Below, one piece after another: positions 1-8,534 of a stretch of DNA of 64,000 nucleotides; position 1 is the stretch's first letter; every line of letters begins with the position of its first letter. The translations under genes and the position numbers were made by a program. The notes under the pieces are model-generated. The model saw only the letters and a list, made by a program, of their open reading frames with translations, did not search any database and was not told where the DNA came from. Source of the DNA: G963664835 sp965220775 (GTDB lineage Bacteria; Chloroflexota; UBA6077; FW602-bin22; JBCLEL01). The stretch spans positions 3,348,001-3,412,000 of the forward strand of contig OZ244845.1 in assembly GCA_965220775.1 (NCBI GenBank), read 5' to 3'.

Positions 1-347
1 CTGCGCGAGACTGGAACCCCCGCCAAATCGCGCAGCAGATACGACTTCAGCCACTCGCCGATCTTAGCCGGCGTCAGGACCATAGACAGGCCAGACAAGA
101 ACGTCAGCGCGCTGACGCGCTCACTCGTGTGGCCGGCACCGATAAGGCCCAGATAGTACCGCCACTTCACGTAGCGTAACCCATAGTTCAACAGAGTCAG
201 CGCCAAGGCGGCCGGCGCCAATCGCCAGTCGAACGCTTGGAAGGCGGCGAGAACGCTGGGTAGATCGCCGTATAAAGTCAGCCCGACCATTACCAGGACG
301 CCAAAGCCCAAGGAGAGGAGCAATCGCTTGAACACCGACGCGTTCAA
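1..347 (-). CDS. flippase-like / LPG-synthase TM-domain protein (partial, N-terminal part)
   Basis: Reading frame on the minus strand that runs off the left edge, so only about 115 N-terminal residues are visible. It begins with TTG whose last bases overlap the stop of the HAD hydrolase gene (TTGA), giving tight translational coupling. The peptide has a hydrophobic N-terminus (RLLLSLGFGVLVMVGLTLYG), a second segment, then LTPAKIGEWLKSYLLRD. That last pattern is the conserved signature of the lysylphosphatidylglycerol synthase TM / UPF0104 (YbhN, AglD-like) family of polytopic inner-membrane proteins, often linked to envelope lipid or glycolipid transfer. Substrate cannot be told. A GTG four codons further in is an alternative start. 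Confidence 0.6.
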   Translation of the reverse strand, partial: MNASVFKRLLLSLGFGVLVMVGLTLYGDLPSVLAAFQAFDWRLAPAALALTLLNYGLRYVKWRYYLGLIGAGHTSERVSALTFLSGLSMVLTPAKIGEWLKSYLLRDLAGVPVSR

Positions 348-1159
348 CTCTGGTCCAGAAGCGATATGAACTGGGACAAATCTTCCACGATCAGGCTCGG
401 TTGATACGGTGAGTCGGCGACTTCATCGAGTCCGGAGATGCCGGTGAGCACTAAGGTGGTGAACAGGCCCGCCCGTGCGCCGGCTGCTATATCGGTCTCC
501 AGTCGATCGCCGATTACCACTGTCCGCTCCTTGGATACTCGGTGACGGTTCACGCACATCTCGAACATGTCAGGCTCAGGCTTACCGATCACTCTGGGGC
601 GGACGCCTGTCGCGGCAACCAGCGCGGCCAGAATTGATCCGACGCCGGGGACGACCCCCCTCTCAGTCGGGAGGGTTGTGTCCGGGTTTGTGGCGATGAA
701 TCCGGCGCCGGCGCGAATCGCCAACGTCGCGACTGCCAGACTCTCGTAGGTCAATTGCCGGTCGAGACCGACGCAAACGTATCTTGGATGCTCTTCGTCG
801 ACCCAAAACCCAGCGTCAATCAGCGCGCGACTCAAACCACTCTCACCGATTATGTACACAGGCGCACCTTGGGGCTCGATTTTCTTGAGATAAAGCGAAG
901 TAGCCATTGCCGACGTAAATACCGTACTCTCAGGCACTTGAATTCCCATGCCGGCGAGCTTTTCCACGTACTGGGCCGGCGTGAGAGTCGCGTTGTTGGT
1001 GACGAGACTGTACTTGAGGCCACGTACATGGAGCTGATGAAACAGCTCGCGTGCGCCGGGTAAGACCTCAGTACCTACGTAGATGACGCCGTCCATATCG
1101 ATCAGCGCGCATTCGACGCAGTCCAACTTGTGTGGCTCGACAATCGAAGCCCCGGTCAT
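344..1159 (-). CDS. HAD-IIA family phosphatase (NagD / p-nitrophenylphosphatase-like)
   Basis: 271-residue cytosolic haloacid dehalogenase-superfamily phosphatase. Motif I is ALIDMDGVIYVG (nucleophile Asp and acid/base Asp at about residues 21 and 23), motif II is the SLVTNNAT stretch, motif III Lys lies in RVIGKPEPDMF, and motif IV is VVIGDRLETDI. The insertion between motifs II and III is the type IIA cap, as in NagD, AraL and eukaryotic PGP/PLP phosphatases. Length fits the family. Substrate is uncertain: sugar phosphates, 2-phosphoglycolate or nucleotides are all known in this group. ATG start; the downstream membrane-protein gene overlaps its stop, so the two are probably co-expressed. 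Confidence 0.88.
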   Translation of the reverse strand: MTGASIVEPHKLDCVECALIDMDGVIYVGTEVLPGARELFHQLHVRGLKYSLVTNNATLTPAQYVEKLAGMGIQVPESTVFTSAMATSLYLKKIEPQGAPVYIIGESGLSRALIDAGFWVDEEHPRYVCVGLDRQLTYESLAVATLAIRAGAGFIATNPDTTLPTERGVVPGVGSILAALVAATGVRPRVIGKPEPDMFEMCVNRHRVSKERTVVIGDRLETDIAAGARAGLFTTLVLTGISGLDEVADSPYQPSLIVEDLSQFISLLDQS

Positions 1160-1334
1160 TCAGGATTCCGGTGACGATCGACGGCAAGCGCTGAGCTAGT
1201 CATGCGATGGCACATGATTCTTCGCGTTTTCTTGTGGGCATCTCGCCTCCAATGATACCGGGATGGCGGGGGTCTCGTCGTCGGTCGCAGGTCTACTTCT
1301 TCCGGGATGAGATTCCGGCTGGTATAAGGACTAG

Positions 1335-2396
1335 TCAGCCAGGTCTGATCTCAAGTGCGTTGGCGCAGATGCGTTGCATTGAAGCGGACTTGGCGACGTA
1401 GAAACCGCCATCGTCCGGCCTTATTATCCCCAGTACTTCCAGATCGCCCAAGACTGACTGAACCATCACCCTCCATCTGTACCTTGGAATCGGCCCTATC
1501 CGGTCCAACCCCATCAGTTTCAAGCCTTCTTCGATCTGCTGAGGCCTGCTCGAGGCGGACAATCTTATTCCCTGCGACAGCATGGCCACTGATGCCATCC
1601 GTACCAGCCGGCGAGCCGGGATGTCCTCGCTAGATCCGCCGGCAAACGCTAGCCCGTTATCGTGGAGCCATGCCCGTAAGGTGATCATCCTGCGCTCGTC
1701 ATCGCCTAGCGTCAACCAATGCTCGATAAGCCGCCCGAAAGGACCCCCAACTGTGGTCAATCCCAAAACTTCCGCTAACTTGACGTGGGTAGGGCTGCGT
1801 TTCTTAGTCCCATCCGAGGTTTGATATGGTCGATTCTGATTGGCCCATTCGGTCATCTCCGAGACGGGGTCGCCGGAGGGTTTGGCTCTCTCGAGGGTTT
1901 TCGGACTCTCAAACCCGCGGTCGCGATATCCGGTGACCGGTTTCGACATGCGACTGACCGGACGCCGTTTTGGACGTTCAGCAACTCTACCCTGAGGGCG
2001 GCTTTCACCTGTTCGCAGCAAGGACCTGATCTCAGCCGGCGTTTCCATCTCGAGCGCCGACTGCTCCGCCGGCGAACTCACCTGCAGCAACGCGGAGTTG
2101 CTCAGGCGCGCCACGATTTCGGACAACTCCTCGGTGGAAAAGGGTGCTTCCGCCCTGAGGCGCGACATGGTGGATCGTCCGTTGGGACTAGTCGCAATCA
2201 TCATTAGAACTAGCCGATCTTTGGTAGCCATGTGGGTGAGAGCCCGCTCGATGCCGGCCTTGTTGGACAGAACATGGTAGATCTTGCGCGCCAATTCGCC
2301 GGCGGTGTTACCGGTCTCGGCTACTCCCAACGAGTGCCCTAGCGCATTCATCCGGTCCGCCGGCAGACTCTGGATCACCCTGATCAGGCGCGCCAA
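1335..2396 (-). CDS. unknown protein, possible XPB/Ssl2-N-like winged-helix repeat protein
   Basis: 353 residues, not firmly recognised. Residues 1-110 are helical and recall the helicase-associated XPB/Ssl2 N-terminal-like domain found as stand-alone proteins in Actinobacteria and Chloroflexota (the LTHMATKDRLVLMMIATSP stretch resembles its winged-helix unit). Residues about 125-200 are a basic, low-complexity Arg/Lys/Pro/Ser linker. Residues 210-353 form a second compact region with EHWLTLGDDERRMITLRAWL. TTG is taken as start because GGAG lies ten bases upstream and an in-frame stop directly precedes it; an ATG at 2351 is the alternative. No transmembrane segment. A nucleic-acid role is only a guess. 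Confidence 0.5.
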   Translation of the reverse strand: MARLIRVIQSLPADRMNALGHSLGVAETGNTAGELARKIYHVLSNKAGIERALTHMATKDRLVLMMIATSPNGRSTMSRLRAEAPFSTEELSEIVARLSNSALLQVSSPAEQSALEMETPAEIRSLLRTGESRPQGRVAERPKRRPVSRMSKPVTGYRDRGFESPKTLERAKPSGDPVSEMTEWANQNRPYQTSDGTKKRSPTHVKLAEVLGLTTVGGPFGRLIEHWLTLGDDERRMITLRAWLHDNGLAFAGGSSEDIPARRLVRMASVAMLSQGIRLSASSRPQQIEEGLKLMGLDRIGPIPRYRWRVMVQSVLGDLEVLGIIRPDDGGFYVAKSASMQRICANALEIRPG

Positions 2397-2549
2397 TTAT
2401 TTCACGCTCCAACAGATTGATGATGGGGATTGTTTCCGAGGGCCGGTTAAGGTTTCACGTTGACCAGACCTACCCACCCTGGTACCATCAAACTACTTGA
2501 TTGAATATTAATGCGCGGCGGACCGCCTCGCCAGAGGAGGACTATACGA

Positions 2550-2822
2550 TTGGCATTGTCAGTGATTGACTGGAAGCGAACAAACAGCCAATACGTAGCC
2601 ATCTTGCAGTCGCTAGACCGGTTCGATCCGGCGTCAATTCGCCCTATTCAACGCCGGGGCATGGAGACTGTGCTTGGTGGTACGTTGAAGGGTAGCGTCG
2701 AACTCGATTGGTACGCACTCGCCTACGACCGGAATGAACTTGAGTTCGCAGAGGCCCGCGATATGGCCCGGCAGACACTCGATCAGCTACGCGAAAACGA
2801 CAATATACCACCGCCACCTTGA
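2550..2822 (+). CDS. small hypothetical protein
   Basis: About 90 residues, unrecognised. I prefer TTG at 2550 over the ATG at 2511 because a strong GAGGAGG ribosome-binding site ends nine bases upstream of it. The protein has a helical, charged body (QYVAILQSLDRFDPASIRPI, then ELEFAEARDMARQTLDQL) and ends in a Pro run. No signal peptide or membrane segment. It stands alone, divergent from the preceding minus-strand gene. Coding is supported by the SD and by soluble-protein composition only. Confidence 0.45.
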   Translation: MALSVIDWKRTNSQYVAILQSLDRFDPASIRPIQRRGMETVLGGTLKGSVELDWYALAYDRNELEFAEARDMARQTLDQLRENDNIPPPP

Positions 2823-2991
2823 TCATCGGGCAAATAAGTTGTCCGGGACTGCTATTCTGCGCCCAAACGTTCGGTTGCGCCTTCCATTCGATCCGGTGGG
2901 CGCTTGGCATGGGTCAACGCGTGACGACCAGGAATAGTTAGTAAACGTTAACTTCATCCGGTTTTCCCTATTTCCTAAAGATTTAACAGGC

Positions 2992-3636
2992 TCAATTAGC
3001 TGACGGTGTGTCGATCCGAGGCCTGACGGCAGCGCTTGGGCCTATCTGTTGGGCGATCATCACCTCGCGGACGAGTATCCCCATTAGCTCGTTTACCCGG
3101 ATGGCTGGAGGCATTTCGAGAAGTCTCTGTTTCTCGTTCAACGAGACATTGATGGCAAAACACAGCCAATTTATCAGATCGGCAGGGTCGTCCGGCAGCA
3201 CGTTGTCTAACGCCTGCGGTTCGCCGCCCCCGAACGCTCTGAAATACGCCCGGAAGCCCTTGCGCAAAGCGTCAATCTCCCGTTCATCGGGAGGGGGTTC
3301 ACCGAGCGCTTCGTCGAGAAGCTCGTACTCGGCGCTAAGGTAGGGAAGATCGGTGTACAACCGGCTGATCTTGAATCTCCGCTGCCCCACGACGCTGATA
3401 TTTGCTCTCCCATCAGGAAAGATCTCGGAGTCTCTGATCAAAGCTGTAGTCCCGATCTCGTAGGGGTCGGCCGGCTCGCCAGACTCCCAGCCGGACCGTA
3501 TCAGGACGATCCCGAACGTGCGGTCGCCGGCCAGAACATCCTTCAACATTTGGCGGTAGCGAGGCTCGAAAATGTGTAAAGCGACCACCTCGTTAGGAAA
3601 CATCACCTGGTGGAGGGGAAAGAGAGGCAGCCGCAT
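2992..3636 (-). CDS. Lon-protease substrate-binding (LON/PUA-like) domain protein
   Basis: 214 residues made of a single LON substrate-binding domain, the N-terminal domain of ATP-dependent protease La, without ATPase or protease parts. The opening RLPLFPLHQVMFPNEVVALH followed by FEPRYRQMLKDVL is diagnostic, as are FGIVLIRSG, EIGTTALIRD and the VVGQRRFKI strand. Proteins of this kind are widespread stand-alone peptide-binding modules; some act as adaptors, but most have no defined job. It is transcribed towards the left, downstream of the MoxR/VWA pair but separated by about 230 bases, so operon membership is uncertain. Confidence 0.88.
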   Translation of the reverse strand: MRLPLFPLHQVMFPNEVVALHIFEPRYRQMLKDVLAGDRTFGIVLIRSGWESGEPADPYEIGTTALIRDSEIFPDGRANISVVGQRRFKISRLYTDLPYLSAEYELLDEALGEPPPDEREIDALRKGFRAYFRAFGGGEPQALDNVLPDDPADLINWLCFAINVSLNEKQRLLEMPPAIRVNELMGILVREVMIAQQIGPSAAVRPRIDTPSAN

Positions 3637-3868
3637 CTAACCTAGTCGAGGCCTCCATTGTGCCACTGGCGGTGCGCCGGATTTAACAATGGACCGTGGG
3701 ATGCCAAGAACCTCGTGAGTCGCTCTTTTGATAGCGGCAGATTCGAGTCTTGGGTTGGATCGTGCCCTCACAACCTCAGTCTCCTAACAAAACGCCCCGC
3801 ATCGCAAACTCGGTAGTCCGATTCAGGAGCTGTCCAAATTTCACCCGATCGAGCAGACTCGGAGTCTC

Positions 3869-5893
3869 TCATCGGACTACCCTTCGCTTGGATTTCACGT
3901 AGTCCACGATGACGTACTCGCCCAGATCATCGGGTGTGGCGTAAAACGTGCGGCCCCCGTTGATCTTAGTTATCTCGTCGACAAACTCGGACAGATAGTA
4001 ATTTCGCTCCAACATGAACGTATTTATCAAAATGCCGTCACGGGTACAGCGGTTCACGGCCTTCAGAGTCTCGGCGTATGTCTGGTAGGTAGGTGGATAG
4101 GAGAATACCGCGCGGCCCCCCTCGAGATGGGCGGTAGGCTCTCCGTCCGTGATCATGATGATTTGGCGATTGGCTCCCTTGTGCCGGCTCAATAGCTGTC
4201 TGGCCAGCAGGAAGCCATGCTGCATGTTGGTGCCGTAGACGACATCGTCCCAAGCGAACACAGGCAGCGATTCGATCTGTATTTCGCGGGCCAGATCGGA
4301 GAACATGAGCAAATAGAGATTGTCGTGCGGAAACTGACCGCGGATCAAGCTGTCCAGGGCCATTGCTACCTTCTTGGCGGCAAGGAAACACCCCCGCAGA
4401 ACCATCGACCGACTCATATCAACCATCAGTACGGTCGAGCATTGGGACGTGTACTCGGTCCGGTGAACCTCAAAGTCTTCATCGCTCAGATCAACCGGAC
4501 TTCCCGGCCCGCGACGGTCGACTGCGTTCATGAGAGTCTGGCGCAGATCGAGGTGGAAAGGATCGCCAAACTCGTAACGTTTGCTTTCGTACGTACGCTC
4601 GCCGCCAAAGCCACGAAACTGGGTCTCGTGCCGGCCAAAGGCATCACGTTTCAGCGAAGAGAATATGTCGTTGAGCGCTTTCTGACCGATTCGTCGAATC
4701 GCCTTTGCCGTTAACTCGTAGACGTTGCCGTTTTTTCGAACATAGCCGGCTTCCTCCAGTAGCTTGGCCAACTGCTGCAGGTTTTCGAGGTCCTCTCGGC
4801 TTTCGGGGCCGAGCAATTGTTCCAGCAGGTCGGCGTCGATTTCGCCCAGGCCTCCGGAGCCTTGCGAACGCCTGATCTGCCTATCAAGATTGTCCAACTG
4901 TTGCAGGCGACCCATCAGCCGGAGGGCCTCCTCCATTCCCACCGGCTCCGGCCCCTGGAACGGGTAGCGGCCGGCCATGCCCCGCATCGGCAATATTCGC
5001 TCGAGATTCGCCGCGAGTTGGGCGAGGTCCCATCTCAGCCGATCGTCGCGCAACATGTTGTCAAGTATCTGCCGCATTGATTCGCGCATCTCAGGACTCA
5101 TGCTCTTCATCAACGATTGCATCTGCGCCATCTGCTGCTGCAAATGCTCGACTAATTCGTCCAAACTATTGATATCTGGCGGGAAGAAATGATCGTGCTT
5201 CCGCTTGAAGTCCTGAAAGTCGGGGTTCTCTCCGCGCCGGTGCTCCCGCAGCATCTTGTTCAAGTCGCGCACCATATCGCGTAATGGCTGCAGATCCGCC
5301 GGATCGAGGTTCTCTAGCTGTTGTTTCATTCCCTCAAAGTAGCTGCCCATAATCTGCTGGCGGAGTTGCTCCATGAGCTGTTGAAACTTCTGCCTGGCAT
5401 CGGCGTCCATGAATTCGTAGTCGGAGAGCTCTTTGATCCGGCCTCCGGCGTCGGGCGGAAGGTTATCGAGCGATTCCAGCTTACGCTCTGAGACGAGTTG
5501 AAGCGCTTCGCGCATCTGCTCGGTACTTTCGTCGTGGACCTGATCCGCCGGGGGCCGGGCCTGTTCCAATCGACGTTCGATACCCCGGCGCTCGGTATCA
5601 ATGATGTCGTCGAGTTTCTGCTGTATATCATCGAATACGGAATTGAGGTCGTGACTCTCAAGCTCATCCCGGCGCATCTCGCGCAACTTGTCGAGCATGT
5701 CCTGAAGACCGCGAATCCGGTTGCCGTCCTGGTCCTCCGCGCCCCACCGATGGATCTTTTGTAGAGCCCACCGCAGATCACCCTCGTTCAGTAGATCGTC
5801 GGAAATCTGGCGCATCAGGTCGTCGGGATCGAAGGAGAAACCCGGCTGCGTACCATCCCAACGAGAATATCGGTAGAGCATGGACGACCTCAT
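3869..5893 (-). CDS. VWA-domain protein with long helical N-terminal region, MoxR partner
   Basis: 674 residues. Residues about 60-400 are highly charged, Gln/Leu-rich and predicted helical, with repeated coiled-coil-like stretches such as QQLMEQLRQQIMG. Residues about 480-650 are a von Willebrand A domain: the MIDAS motif VDMSRSM (491-497) has the DxSxS pattern, followed by LYLLMFSD and the MITDGEPTAH strand-loop. Cytosolic, no signal peptide. The start ATG overlaps the MoxR stop by four bases (ATGA). By analogy with MoxR-VWA, CbbQ/CbbO and Mg-chelatase I/D pairs, it is probably the metal-binding adaptor that delivers the ATPase to a client; the client is unknown. Confidence 0.87.
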   Translation of the reverse strand: MRSSMLYRYSRWDGTQPGFSFDPDDLMRQISDDLLNEGDLRWALQKIHRWGAEDQDGNRIRGLQDMLDKLREMRRDELESHDLNSVFDDIQQKLDDIIDTERRGIERRLEQARPPADQVHDESTEQMREALQLVSERKLESLDNLPPDAGGRIKELSDYEFMDADARQKFQQLMEQLRQQIMGSYFEGMKQQLENLDPADLQPLRDMVRDLNKMLREHRRGENPDFQDFKRKHDHFFPPDINSLDELVEHLQQQMAQMQSLMKSMSPEMRESMRQILDNMLRDDRLRWDLAQLAANLERILPMRGMAGRYPFQGPEPVGMEEALRLMGRLQQLDNLDRQIRRSQGSGGLGEIDADLLEQLLGPESREDLENLQQLAKLLEEAGYVRKNGNVYELTAKAIRRIGQKALNDIFSSLKRDAFGRHETQFRGFGGERTYESKRYEFGDPFHLDLRQTLMNAVDRRGPGSPVDLSDEDFEVHRTEYTSQCSTVLMVDMSRSMVLRGCFLAAKKVAMALDSLIRGQFPHDNLYLLMFSDLAREIQIESLPVFAWDDVVYGTNMQHGFLLARQLLSRHKGANRQIIMITDGEPTAHLEGGRAVFSYPPTYQTYAETLKAVNRCTRDGILINTFMLERNYYLSEFVDEITKINGGRTFYATPDDLGEYVIVDYVKSKRRVVR

Positions 5894-7287
5894 TTACCGC
5901 TGTATCGGGCCGGGCCGGGACCCGGCGTCTTGTTCAACTTGCGATTCAAGTGGAGGCCTTCCAAAATGAACTCGACGGCCGACGCAATGCCGGCAGGGTT
6001 GTTTTGCACGTCGAGCTTACCCAGAGCCTGGTTTAGCTCGGGATGGGCACCTACGATGCCCAGATATACTGCCGAGGGCAAGCTATCCGAGGCTTCGAAG
6101 GTAAGTCCCGCCTCAAACTGCCCCAACAGTTCACTGAATGCCTTTACCCGAAAGTACCGATTGAATACCGTGACAACCCCGCCCTTGATCAGTTTTTCGA
6201 TGATCTGCTCATCTTGGTTTTCGCCGAAGGACTCGATCTCTATCTTCCCCTGAGTCGACGCTATCATCGAACCAAGGTCTCCGATGCGCGGCGATGCGTA
6301 TTCATCGTCCAGACGGATCGAGCGGCGCAAGGCACTACTCACCAGATTCTCAAGGTTTGTGATCGATACCCGCACGCTAACACCGGAACCCTGATTGATG
6401 TCACCGGAGCGGCGGGCCATATGAGTGACCTCGGCCACGATCTCCTTGACAAACTGGGGGACGAATACGTCGCGGCCATCGTTGTCAAACCGCGTCCGCT
6501 CGTTCTCCATGATCTCGATCTCGTGCCGGATGGTCCTTGGATAGTGGGTCCGTACCTGCGATCCGAAGCGGTCTTTTAGCGGCGTGATTATCCGGCCTCT
6601 ATTGGTGTAGTCCTCCGGATTGGCGCTGGCAACGACGTACGTATCGAGCGGGAGCCTGACCTTGTACCCCCTAATCTGGACGTCGCGCTCCTCCATGATA
6701 TTTAGCAGTCCAACTTGGATGCGTTCAGCCAGATCGGGCAACTCGTTGATGCAGAATATTCCGCGATTGGTGCGCGGGATCAATCCGTAATGTATGGTCA
6801 ACTCGTCGGAGAGGTAGCGTCCCTCGGCCACCCTGATCGGGTCCACCTCGCCGATCAGGTCGGCGATCGTGATATCCGGCGTCGCCAGCTTTTCACCATA
6901 GCGTTGGTGGCGCGATATCCACTCGATCGGGACGTCATCTCCGTCCGCAACCACGCGTTCGCGGCAGGCTAGGCAGATAGGCTCGTAGGGTCCGTCGTTG
7001 ATCTCGCATCCGGCTATTGACGGGACCTCGGGGTCCAGCAACTCAACCAGACTCCGGGCAATCCTCGTCTTTGCCTGTCCGCGCTCGCCCAACAACACGA
7101 CGTCCTGGCCGGACAGGATCGCGCTCTCGAGTTGGGGTATGACCGTCTCTTCATATCCGACGATGCCGGGGAATATCGGTTCGTCCTGGCGTATCCGTTG
7201 GATCAGGTTTTTGCGAAGCTCGGCCTTGACGCTCAGGGGTTGGTAGCCGCTTTCACGCAACTCGCCGATAACGGATGGTCTCGACAT
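5890..7287 (-). CDS. MoxR / Mg-chelatase subunit I-like AAA+ ATPase
   Basis: 465-residue AAA+ ATPase. The Walker A region reads VVLLGERGQAKT (about 63-74), where the second Gly of the usual GxxGxGK is replaced by Ala. The Walker B equivalent is GIFCINELPDL; the pre-sensor hairpin NIMEERDVQIRG and the sensor-1 strand VVASANPEDY, followed by an Arg-rich LKDRFGSQVRTHYP region, match BchI/ChlI and MoxR proteins. Two Cys-x2-Cys-like residues in the insertion after Walker A are unusual. GGGAGG sits just upstream of the ATG. It is translationally coupled to the VWA gene, with which it should form a chaperone-like remodelling complex. Confidence 0.88.
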   Translation of the reverse strand: MSRPSVIGELRESGYQPLSVKAELRKNLIQRIRQDEPIFPGIVGYEETVIPQLESAILSGQDVVLLGERGQAKTRIARSLVELLDPEVPSIAGCEINDGPYEPICLACRERVVADGDDVPIEWISRHQRYGEKLATPDITIADLIGEVDPIRVAEGRYLSDELTIHYGLIPRTNRGIFCINELPDLAERIQVGLLNIMEERDVQIRGYKVRLPLDTYVVASANPEDYTNRGRIITPLKDRFGSQVRTHYPRTIRHEIEIMENERTRFDNDGRDVFVPQFVKEIVAEVTHMARRSGDINQGSGVSVRVSITNLENLVSSALRRSIRLDDEYASPRIGDLGSMIASTQGKIEIESFGENQDEQIIEKLIKGGVVTVFNRYFRVKAFSELLGQFEAGLTFEASDSLPSAVYLGIVGAHPELNQALGKLDVQNNPAGIASAVEFILEGLHLNRKLNKTPGPGPARYSGK

Positions 7288-7539
7288 GATCCTCCCGTTT
7301 CGCCACCGGGGGCTAGGAATGTTGCGACGGGCCGGAAGTAGATAAGAGCCTTAATGAAATGATAGCCGCGGAGGGTCACAAGTCAAGCTGGCGCAACAGA
7401 GTTACGCCAAGCGAGTGCTCATACAGGCCCAGGCGAGCTATATCGCGCCGCAACCACTTTGCAGGGTTCTACCCCATCCGCGATTGGGTCAATAGAGCCG
7501 GAGAGCGCAAAACACCGACATATCGGGGCCAGACTGCAC

Positions 7540-8430
7540 CTATAGACCAAGAGCCGGCTGCAGTGGGCGCGGCCTTGTCTCGATAGACAATCGATCCGGC
7601 ACGCTGGTCGTCTGGCGGATCGCGGCGACGAGCCGCTCGGTTCCTTCGACAAGATAGGAGGGAGCATAGGTACCGGGATATAGGGCCCTATAGGTCGACA
7701 ATAGCTCAGGATGTGCTTCTTCCAGATAGCTCAGGAAATGATCGCGGGTGCCAGGAGCTAATCGCAAGAAACTGGCCCCGACGAAAGATGCGCCGTGATC
7801 GGCGGCGGCCCGGACGACTCCTTCGAGGGTCTTCAAATCGGATGTCAGGCCGGGCACAACCGGCGCAATCAGAACGCCGGCGGTGACGCCCTCCTCGCGC
7901 AGCCGCTCAAGCGCCTTGAGTCGCTGCATCGGGGGCGCCGTACCCGGGTCCAGATCGCGGGCCAACTCGCGGTCCAGTGTGGTAACGCTGAAACACACGT
8001 TACAACCCTCGCGCTGGGCCGCCTCGGCCAGAATGTCGACATCGCGCACGATCATCGGTCCCTTGGTTACTATGCCGAAAGGAGTGTGGTGATCGACCAA
8101 CTCGCGGAGGATAGATCGAGTGATCCGGTACTTCCCTTCAATCGGCTGATAGGGGTCGGTCGCGGTGCCGATTGTGACCGCCTCGCGTTTCCAACTGGGT
8201 TTGCGCAGCTCATGTCGGATGACCTGGGCGGCGTTTACTTTGGCATAGACCATGCCGGAGAAGTCCGAGCTTGGGTTTAGATCGAGGAACCCATGGTAAC
8301 GCCTTGCGAAACAGTAGTGGCATCCGTGGACGCAGCCGCGATATGGGTTCACCGACCACTTAAACCCCATTCCGGCCACTCGATTCAATACGCTCTTGCA
8401 TTCGATTTCGATCACTCTTGCGGTTGGCAT
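7540..8430 (-). CDS. Rv2578c-type radical SAM protein
   Basis: About 296 residues. The [4Fe-4S]/SAM motif is CVHGCHYC (Cx3Cx2C) right after NPYRG, placing it in the SplB-like/Rv2578c radical SAM group. TIGTATDPYQPIEGKYR and the TKGPMIVRDVDIL strand are typical of these proteins, and VPGLTSD and GASFLRLAP follow. Cytosolic; function unknown, although spore-photoproduct-lyase-like DNA repair has been suggested for relatives. ATG at 8430 is preferred because a GGGGG stretch lies six bases upstream; a GTG two codons earlier is possible. It is followed on the left by about 250 bases without an evident gene. Confidence 0.9.
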   Translation of the reverse strand: MPTARVIEIECKSVLNRVAGMGFKWSVNPYRGCVHGCHYCFARRYHGFLDLNPSSDFSGMVYAKVNAAQVIRHELRKPSWKREAVTIGTATDPYQPIEGKYRITRSILRELVDHHTPFGIVTKGPMIVRDVDILAEAAQREGCNVCFSVTTLDRELARDLDPGTAPPMQRLKALERLREEGVTAGVLIAPVVPGLTSDLKTLEGVVRAAADHGASFVGASFLRLAPGTRDHFLSYLEEAHPELLSTYRALYPGTYAPSYLVEGTERLVAAIRQTTSVPDRLSIETRPRPLQPALGL

Positions 8431-8534
8431 ATACACCCCCGAAGCTATTTTCGTTCATGATAGAACAACAGTTCGGTATCGCAAGGGTTTTCGGAGGGTA
8501 ACGGTGGCGGATGGCCTTGGAAGCTCCCGGATTT

